This document shows positions 59,873 to 64,000 of a stretch of 64,000 nucleotides of DNA, one piece after another. This stretch comes from Asanoa hainanensis (lineage in GTDB: Bacteria > Actinomycetota > Actinomycetes > Mycobacteriales > Micromonosporaceae). Position numbers and translations under genes: made by a program. Numbering within the stretch: the stretch's first letter is position 1; every line of letters begins with the position of its first letter. The notes below the pieces were generated by a model, which worked only from the letters and a program-made list of their open reading frames with translations, did not search any database and was not told where the DNA came from. Location of the stretch: the NCBI RefSeq assembly GCF_900188485.1, contig NZ_FZPH01000006.1:1-64000 (forward strand), given 5' to 3'.

Positions 59873-61159
59873 TCAGCTCTGTTGCAGTGACTTGGTGATG
59901 GCGGTGTTGCCGCTGCTGAGCGCCGACGCCGCGTCCCCGAACAGGGCCCCTCGCACGGTCTGCAGCCACGGGCTCTGCGGGTCGTTGAAGGACGCGTTGA
60001 AGTTGCGGGCGTACGGCGTCTGGCCCTTGGCCATCAGGGAGTTGATCAGCACGATCCGCGGGTCGGCGGACGAGTACTTGTTCGACGCCAGGTCGGTGCG
60101 GGTCGGCACGCCCTTGTTCTTCGCGACGACCTCGACCTGCGCCTCGTCGGACATCGTCCAGGCCAGGAAGTCCCACGCCTGGGCCACCTTGGTGCTGGTG
60201 GCGCCGATGCCGATCGCGTCGCCGCCCACGAACGTGGACTCGCCCCCGTCCGGACCGGGAATCGGCGCCACGCCCATCTTCACGCCCTTCTCCTCGATCA
60301 GGCCGAGCCAGACCGAAGGACCGGGTGCGATGCCGACCTTGCCGCCCTGGAGCGCACCGAGCCAGGTCGGCCCGGCCTCGTCCTTCGACGCCGGAGCGGC
60401 GACGCCCTCGTCGTAGAGCGAGCGGTAGAGGGCGAAGACGTCGGCCATCTCCTTGGAGTCGACCTTCGCGTTGTTGCCCTCGGCGTCCAGGACGCCACCG
60501 CCCGCGGCCCAGACCGACGGCCAGAAGGTGAACTCGACACAGCCGCCGCAGTTGCCGCCGAAGTAGGTGCCGTTGATGTCGCCACCCAGCTTGTCGATCT
60601 TGCGAGCGTGGTCGGCGAACTCCTTGAGCGTGGTCGGCGGCTTCTCCGGGTCGAGGCCGGCCTTCGCGTAGAGGTCCTTGTTGTAGAGCATCACCGACAT
60701 GTCGATCGTGTGCGGGACCGCGTAGTTCTTGCCTTCCCAGGTGCCGGCCTTCACGTGCGCCGGAGCGACCTTGTCCTTGACGTCGAGCGCGCCGAACCGG
60801 TCGGTCAGGTCGACCCACAGGCCCTGCGAGGCGTACTGCGCGGCGAACACCACGTCGGAGGCGAACAGGTCCGGCAGCGACTTCGCGCCGGCGGCCGACG
60901 CCAGCTTGGCCGGGTACTCCTCGTTGGGGTACGCGGTCACCTCGACCTTGTTCTTGTGCGTGGCGTTGTACTTCTCCGCGTACGCCTTGGAGACCGACTC
61001 GGTGGCGGCCCTGGTCCACAGGGTCAGGGTGGCGCCGTCGTCGGCCGAGGCGGCAACCGTGCCGCCGCCGGCCGTGTCGTCGTTGCCGCAGGCCGCCACG
61101 GCCATCAGTAGCGCCGCCGCGGTGACAGCGAGGACGCGTCGTGCTCGATATCTAGCCAT
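59873..61159 (-). CDS. CUT1 extracellular solute-binding lipoprotein
   Basis: A 428-residue lipoprotein; signal with lipobox VAAC (Cys24). The mature domain is a family 1 solute-binding protein (TLTLWTRAATESVSKAYAEKYNA, VPHTIDMSVMLYNKDLYAKAGLD, FVGGDAIGIGATSTKVAQAWDFLAWTMSDEAQ). With GH127 genes on both sides the likely ligand is an arabinose-containing oligosaccharide. The ATG at 61159 overlaps the stop of the upstream GH127 gene by eight bases and follows AAGGAG, so the two are coupled. The frame extends 97 codons further only inside that gene. Confidence 0.93.
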   Translation of the reverse strand: MARYRARRVLAVTAAALLMAVAACGNDDTAGGGTVAASADDGATLTLWTRAATESVSKAYAEKYNATHKNKVEVTAYPNEEYPAKLASAAGAKSLPDLFASDVVFAAQYASQGLWVDLTDRFGALDVKDKVAPAHVKAGTWEGKNYAVPHTIDMSVMLYNKDLYAKAGLDPEKPPTTLKEFADHARKIDKLGGDINGTYFGGNCGGCVEFTFWPSVWAAGGGVLDAEGNNAKVDSKEMADVFALYRSLYDEGVAAPASKDEAGPTWLGALQGGKVGIAPGPSVWLGLIEEKGVKMGVAPIPGPDGGESTFVGGDAIGIGATSTKVAQAWDFLAWTMSDEAQVEVVAKNKGVPTRTDLASNKYSSADPRIVLINSLMAKGQTPYARNFNASFNDPQSPWLQTVRGALFGDAASALSSGNTAITKSLQQS

Positions 61160-63068
61160 CCGTGCTCCTTGCGCGAGGGGATTGGACAGTTGGCAGCCAG
61201 ACCCGCATCGTGGCGGGACCACGACGGGCCCAGCGGTGGTAAGGCAGCAGTCGAACCAACCCGAGCGGCGGGTCGTCGGCGGTGGCTCCTGCGTAGGGCC
61301 AGGCAGCGTCGGTCTCGGTGGCGAGCCCACCCCACACCTCGACGCCGTCGCCGTGGTCCGCCGGCGCCCGGCGCGGGTCGACCCGGAGTTGGTCGAGGTC
61401 GCCCAGCGGCTCGGCCACCGGCGACTCGGCGCAGTAGACGACAGGGCCACGCTCGACCGCGACGCAGCCGCGGACCGCGTCGATCCGCGGGTCGGGCGAG
61501 GTGAACCGGGGCGCCATCGGCAGGTGCAGCCGCACCTCGTCGCCCGCGACGAAGGCCCGCCGCACGGTCACGGTCGCACCGGCGGCTCGCGTCACCCCGT
61601 CGACGGTCGCGCCCTCGGCCCAGGCGGGGATCCGCAGGGTCAGCGGCCACTCGCCGCCGTCGGTGGCGGTGATCCGGATGGTCACGTCGCCGTCGACCGG
61701 GTACGCGGTGGAGGTCTCCAGCGCCACCCGGCGCCCGTCGGCCAGCGTCGTGTCGATCGTCGCGTCCGCGTACTGCATGATCCGGAGGCCCTCGTCGTCG
61801 GCGGCGGCGACGTAGGTGCTCAGCGCGGCCAACAGCCGGGACACGTTGGGCAGGCAGCAGGAGACCTCGAACCAGGGCGCCCGCGGGCCGCCGCCGAAGC
61901 CGAGCTGCTCCTCGTCGTCGGGCAACGCCCGGGTCGGCGTGCGCTGGTGCAGGCTGTGCGCGTAGAAGAAGGCGCGGCCGTCGTCGTCGATCGCGGTCGC
62001 GACCACGTTGTAGAGGATCCGCTCGATCACGTCGGCGTAGCGGGCCTCGCCGGTCGCCAGCAGCAGGCGCCAGGCCAGCATGACCGCGGCGACGCTGGCA
62101 CAGCTCTCCGAGTAGGCGCGATCCGACGGCAGCACGAAGTCGTCGCTGAACGCCTCGTCCATGTGCCGCGAGCCCATCCCGCCGGTCAGGTAGGTGCGCC
62201 TGGCCCAGGTGCGGTCGAACTGCGCGGCGACGGCCTCGAGCAGCTCGTCGTCGCCGGTCTCGACGGCGACGTCGACCACGCCGCAGGCCAGGTAGAGCGC
62301 GCGGACCGCGTGTCCACGCAGGACGGTGGCCGCGCGCACCGGGATGTCGTCACTGAAGTAGGACGCGCCGAACTGGTGCGGCGGCAGGCTCTGGTGCCCG
62401 CGCCGCTCCACGAACAGCGCGGCCTGGTCGAGGTAGCGGCGCTCCCCGGTGACCCGGTAGAGCTCGACCAGGGCAGGCTCGATCTCCGGGTGGCCGCAGA
62501 TCCCGCTGTTGCCGTCTTTTCCGAAGGTCGCGCAGATGTGGTCAGCTACCTTGCGGGCGATGTCGAGCAGCGGGCCCGGGCCGTGCACCCGGGTGTTGGC
62601 CACTGCGGCCTGCAGCAGGTGGCCCGCGCAGTAGAGCTCGTGGCCCCAACGCAGGTCACTCCAGCGCGGCTGTTGGCCGTCCCGGCCGTACGCGGTGTTG
62701 AGGTAGCCGTCGGGCTCCTGCGCGCCGCCGATCAGCGCGACCAGCTCGTCGATCTCCCGGACCCGAGCCGGGTCGGCGCGGCGGCCGGTCTCCCACGACA
62801 TCGCCTCGATCAGCTTGTAGACCTCGGAGTCGGCGAACTCCCGGCCCCGGTGTTCGACCGGCCCGGTGGCCGCGCCGATCGTGAAGTTGCCGGTCCAACC
62901 GACCTTGTCCATCCAGGCCCGGGCGTGGTCCAGGCTGCCCTCGCTGATGACGCGCTGCCGGTCGGCCCAGAACCCCGCCGTGATCCGCGCCTCGGCCAGG
63001 CCGAGCGGGCGCAACGCGCCGCGGGACGGGTCCACCGGCCGGCCGCCGGTGGGGTCGGAAGCTGCCAC
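61152..63068 (-). CDS. Cytosolic GH127 beta-L-arabinofuranosidase
   Basis: A 638-residue GH127 enzyme without signal peptide, similar in layout to HypBA1 of Bifidobacterium longum, which removes L-arabinose from beta-1,2-linked arabinofuranosyl disaccharide. The residues line up with the spacing known for HypBA1: acid/base Glu305 (MDEAF), zinc ligands Glu321 and Cys323 (YSESCAS) and the Cys404-Cys405 pair (EVSCCLPN), the first being the nucleophile. The N-terminal barrel GQQPRWSDLRWGHELYCAGHLLQAAVA and C-terminal beta-domains are complete. Start GTG 63068 with GGAGGT seven bases upstream. First gene of the operon; acts after import. Confidence 0.93.
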   Translation of the reverse strand: MAASDPTGGRPVDPSRGALRPLGLAEARITAGFWADRQRVISEGSLDHARAWMDKVGWTGNFTIGAATGPVEHRGREFADSEVYKLIEAMSWETGRRADPARVREIDELVALIGGAQEPDGYLNTAYGRDGQQPRWSDLRWGHELYCAGHLLQAAVANTRVHGPGPLLDIARKVADHICATFGKDGNSGICGHPEIEPALVELYRVTGERRYLDQAALFVERRGHQSLPPHQFGASYFSDDIPVRAATVLRGHAVRALYLACGVVDVAVETGDDELLEAVAAQFDRTWARRTYLTGGMGSRHMDEAFSDDFVLPSDRAYSESCASVAAVMLAWRLLLATGEARYADVIERILYNVVATAIDDDGRAFFYAHSLHQRTPTRALPDDEEQLGFGGGPRAPWFEVSCCLPNVSRLLAALSTYVAAADDEGLRIMQYADATIDTTLADGRRVALETSTAYPVDGDVTIRITATDGGEWPLTLRIPAWAEGATVDGVTRAAGATVTVRRAFVAGDEVRLHLPMAPRFTSPDPRIDAVRGCVAVERGPVVYCAESPVAEPLGDLDQLRVDPRRAPADHGDGVEVWGGLATETDAAWPYAGATADDPPLGLVRLLPYHRWARRGPATMRVWLPTVQSPRARSTDG

Positions 63069-63110
63069 CGTTGTTACCTCCAGGTTTCGTGATGGCGCTC
63101 ACTCTGGACT

Positions 63111-63205
63111 CCGAAAACCTTTTCGGCAAGATGCCAAATCGGCCATCCCGAAAACCCGCTGCTTGCTGATACGTTGCCCGCAGCAACAGAAAACGTTGGC
63201 GAAAG
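63111..63205. promoter_or_regulatory. Candidate LacI operators between the GH127 operon and its regulator
   Basis: CCGAAAA-CC-TTTTCGG (63111-63126) is a perfect 7-bp inverted repeat 43 bp before the GH127 start. A half site CCGAAAACC follows at 63148-63156, and near 63190-63200 AAAACGTTGGCG carries the AACGTT core favoured by LacI proteins. All lie in the 146-bp divergent spacer. Binding by the downstream LacI protein is inferred. Confidence 0.55.
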
Positions 63206-63214
63206 GTGTTTCTC

Positions 63215-64000
63215 ATGGGCCGGCACCGCACGCAGGCCGTGACGCTGTCCGACGTCGCGCGCCGGGCCGGTGTCTCGGTCGCCACGGCGTCGAAGGCGCT
63301 CAACGACCGGGCGCAGGTGGCCGCCGCGACCCGCCAGCGGGTCCTCGCGGCGGCGAGCGAGCTGTCGTTCCACCCCAACGCGCTGGCCCGCGGTCTGATC
63401 GTCGGCCGCACCCGGACCATCGGCCTGCTCACCGACGAGCTCGGCGGCCGGTTCTCCATCCCGATCCTGCTCGGCGCCGAGAACGCGCTCGGCAACGAGC
63501 AGATGTCGGTGCTCCTCTGCGACGCCCGCGGCGACGCCATCCGCCGGGCGCACTACATCCGCACGCTGCTGGCCCGCCGGGTCGACGGCTTCATCGTGCT
63601 CGGCGACAGCAACGACATCCGGCCGTCGCTCACCCGCGACATCCCGGTGCCGGTGGTCTACGTCTACGGCGAGTCCGCCGACCCGGGCGACTTCTCGCTG
63701 CTGGCCGACGACGAGGGTGGCGCGCGCCTGGCGGTGGAGCACCTGGTCGCCCTCGGCCGCCGGCGGATCGCCCACATCACCGGCCCGCACAGCTACCGGG
63801 CGGCCCGTGACCGGGTGACCGGCATGCGGGAGGTGCTGGCCGAACACGATCTCGCGCCGGCCGGCGACCCGCTCTACGGCGAGTGGTCGCAGCGCTGGGG
63901 CCGGCACGCCGCCCGCATGCTGCTCAGCGCCGAGCCCGAGACCGACGCCATCTTCTGCGGCAACGACCAGATCGCCACGGGCGTCTCGCAGACGCTGCTC
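63215..64000 (+). CDS. LacI-family regulator, 3' end outside the window
   Basis: The first 262 residues are visible. The helix-turn-helix (LSDVARRAGVSVATASKALNDRAQV) and hinge (HPNALARGLIVGRT) are followed by the sugar-binding domain (DGFIVLGDSN, HLVALGRRRIAHITGP, DAIFCGNDQIATG). It is divergent from the GH127 operon and is the likely repressor, released by an arabino-oligosaccharide or L-arabinose. ATG 63215 has GAAAGG eight bases upstream. The frame is open to the window edge. Confidence 0.92.
   Translation, partial: MGRHRTQAVTLSDVARRAGVSVATASKALNDRAQVAAATRQRVLAAASELSFHPNALARGLIVGRTRTIGLLTDELGGRFSIPILLGAENALGNEQMSVLLCDARGDAIRRAHYIRTLLARRVDGFIVLGDSNDIRPSLTRDIPVPVVYVYGESADPGDFSLLADDEGGARLAVEHLVALGRRRIAHITGPHSYRAARDRVTGMREVLAEHDLAPAGDPLYGEWSQRWGRHAARMLLSAEPETDAIFCGNDQIATGVSQTLL

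Noticed and set aside
1-64000. Prophage, insertion sequence, integrase site or CRISPR array
   Set aside because: No transposase, integrase, terminal inverted repeats or regularly spaced short repeats were found.

Overview
The window is very GC-rich actinobacterial DNA. The gene content resembles a soil or plant-associated filamentous actinomycete of the Micromonosporaceae type: a SigB/SigF-like sigma factor, a large AfsR/SARP regulator, several LacI and TetR regulators, Tat- and Sec-exported multi-domain glycoside hydrolases, MMPL and DHA2 exporters. The family assignment is an inference from gene style, not from a marker gene. No rRNA, tRNA, CRISPR array, insertion sequence or prophage was found.

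Layout. 0-9 kb: end of a sigma factor, an AfsR-like regulator, an unknown protein, an alpha/beta hydrolase with a divergent MmyB-type regulator, an unknown membrane-anchored protein with a small partner, and a divergent protein with a papain-like Cys-His-Asp pattern. 9-14.5 kb: GalT-like transferase, AlkB-like dioxygenase, LipB, and an MDR oxidoreductase/DUF2306 operon facing a TetR regulator across three palindromes. 14.5-18.5 kb: a four-gene ABC importer operon. 18.5-28 kb: metallo-beta-lactamase-fold hydrolase, large GT-C-like membrane protein, CapA-like protein, YCII protein, acyl-CoA ligase, MMPL transporter and a LigD-type DNA ligase. 28-30 kb: LLM flavin oxidoreductase and a MerR-sliding-clamp fusion.

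30-39 kb is an L-arabinose operon read leftward (YtfQ-like binding protein, ATPase, two permeases, araB, araA) with a divergent LacI regulator and two similar operators; araD is not in the window. 39-47 kb is a tandem array of three paralogous secreted beta-helix proteins, each ending in three ~120-residue repeats; the third copy has lost about 100 codons and its frame. 47-49.4 kb holds a DHA2 exporter and a TetR regulator.

49.4-64 kb is the most interesting region: an eight-gene leftward operon with a divergent LacI regulator. It encodes a cytosolic GH127, an oligosaccharide ABC importer (binding protein plus two permeases, no ATPase), a secreted zinc protease with a discoidin-like module, a Tat-exported GH127, a secreted GH43 and a large secreted (alpha/alpha)6-type glycosidase. 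Read together this looks like a system that attacks beta-L-arabinofuranose-decorated plant material, possibly hydroxyproline-rich glycoproteins (extensins), imports the oligosaccharides, and passes L-arabinose to the AraA/AraB route encoded about 20 kb away. The substrate is inferred from enzyme families and gene order only.
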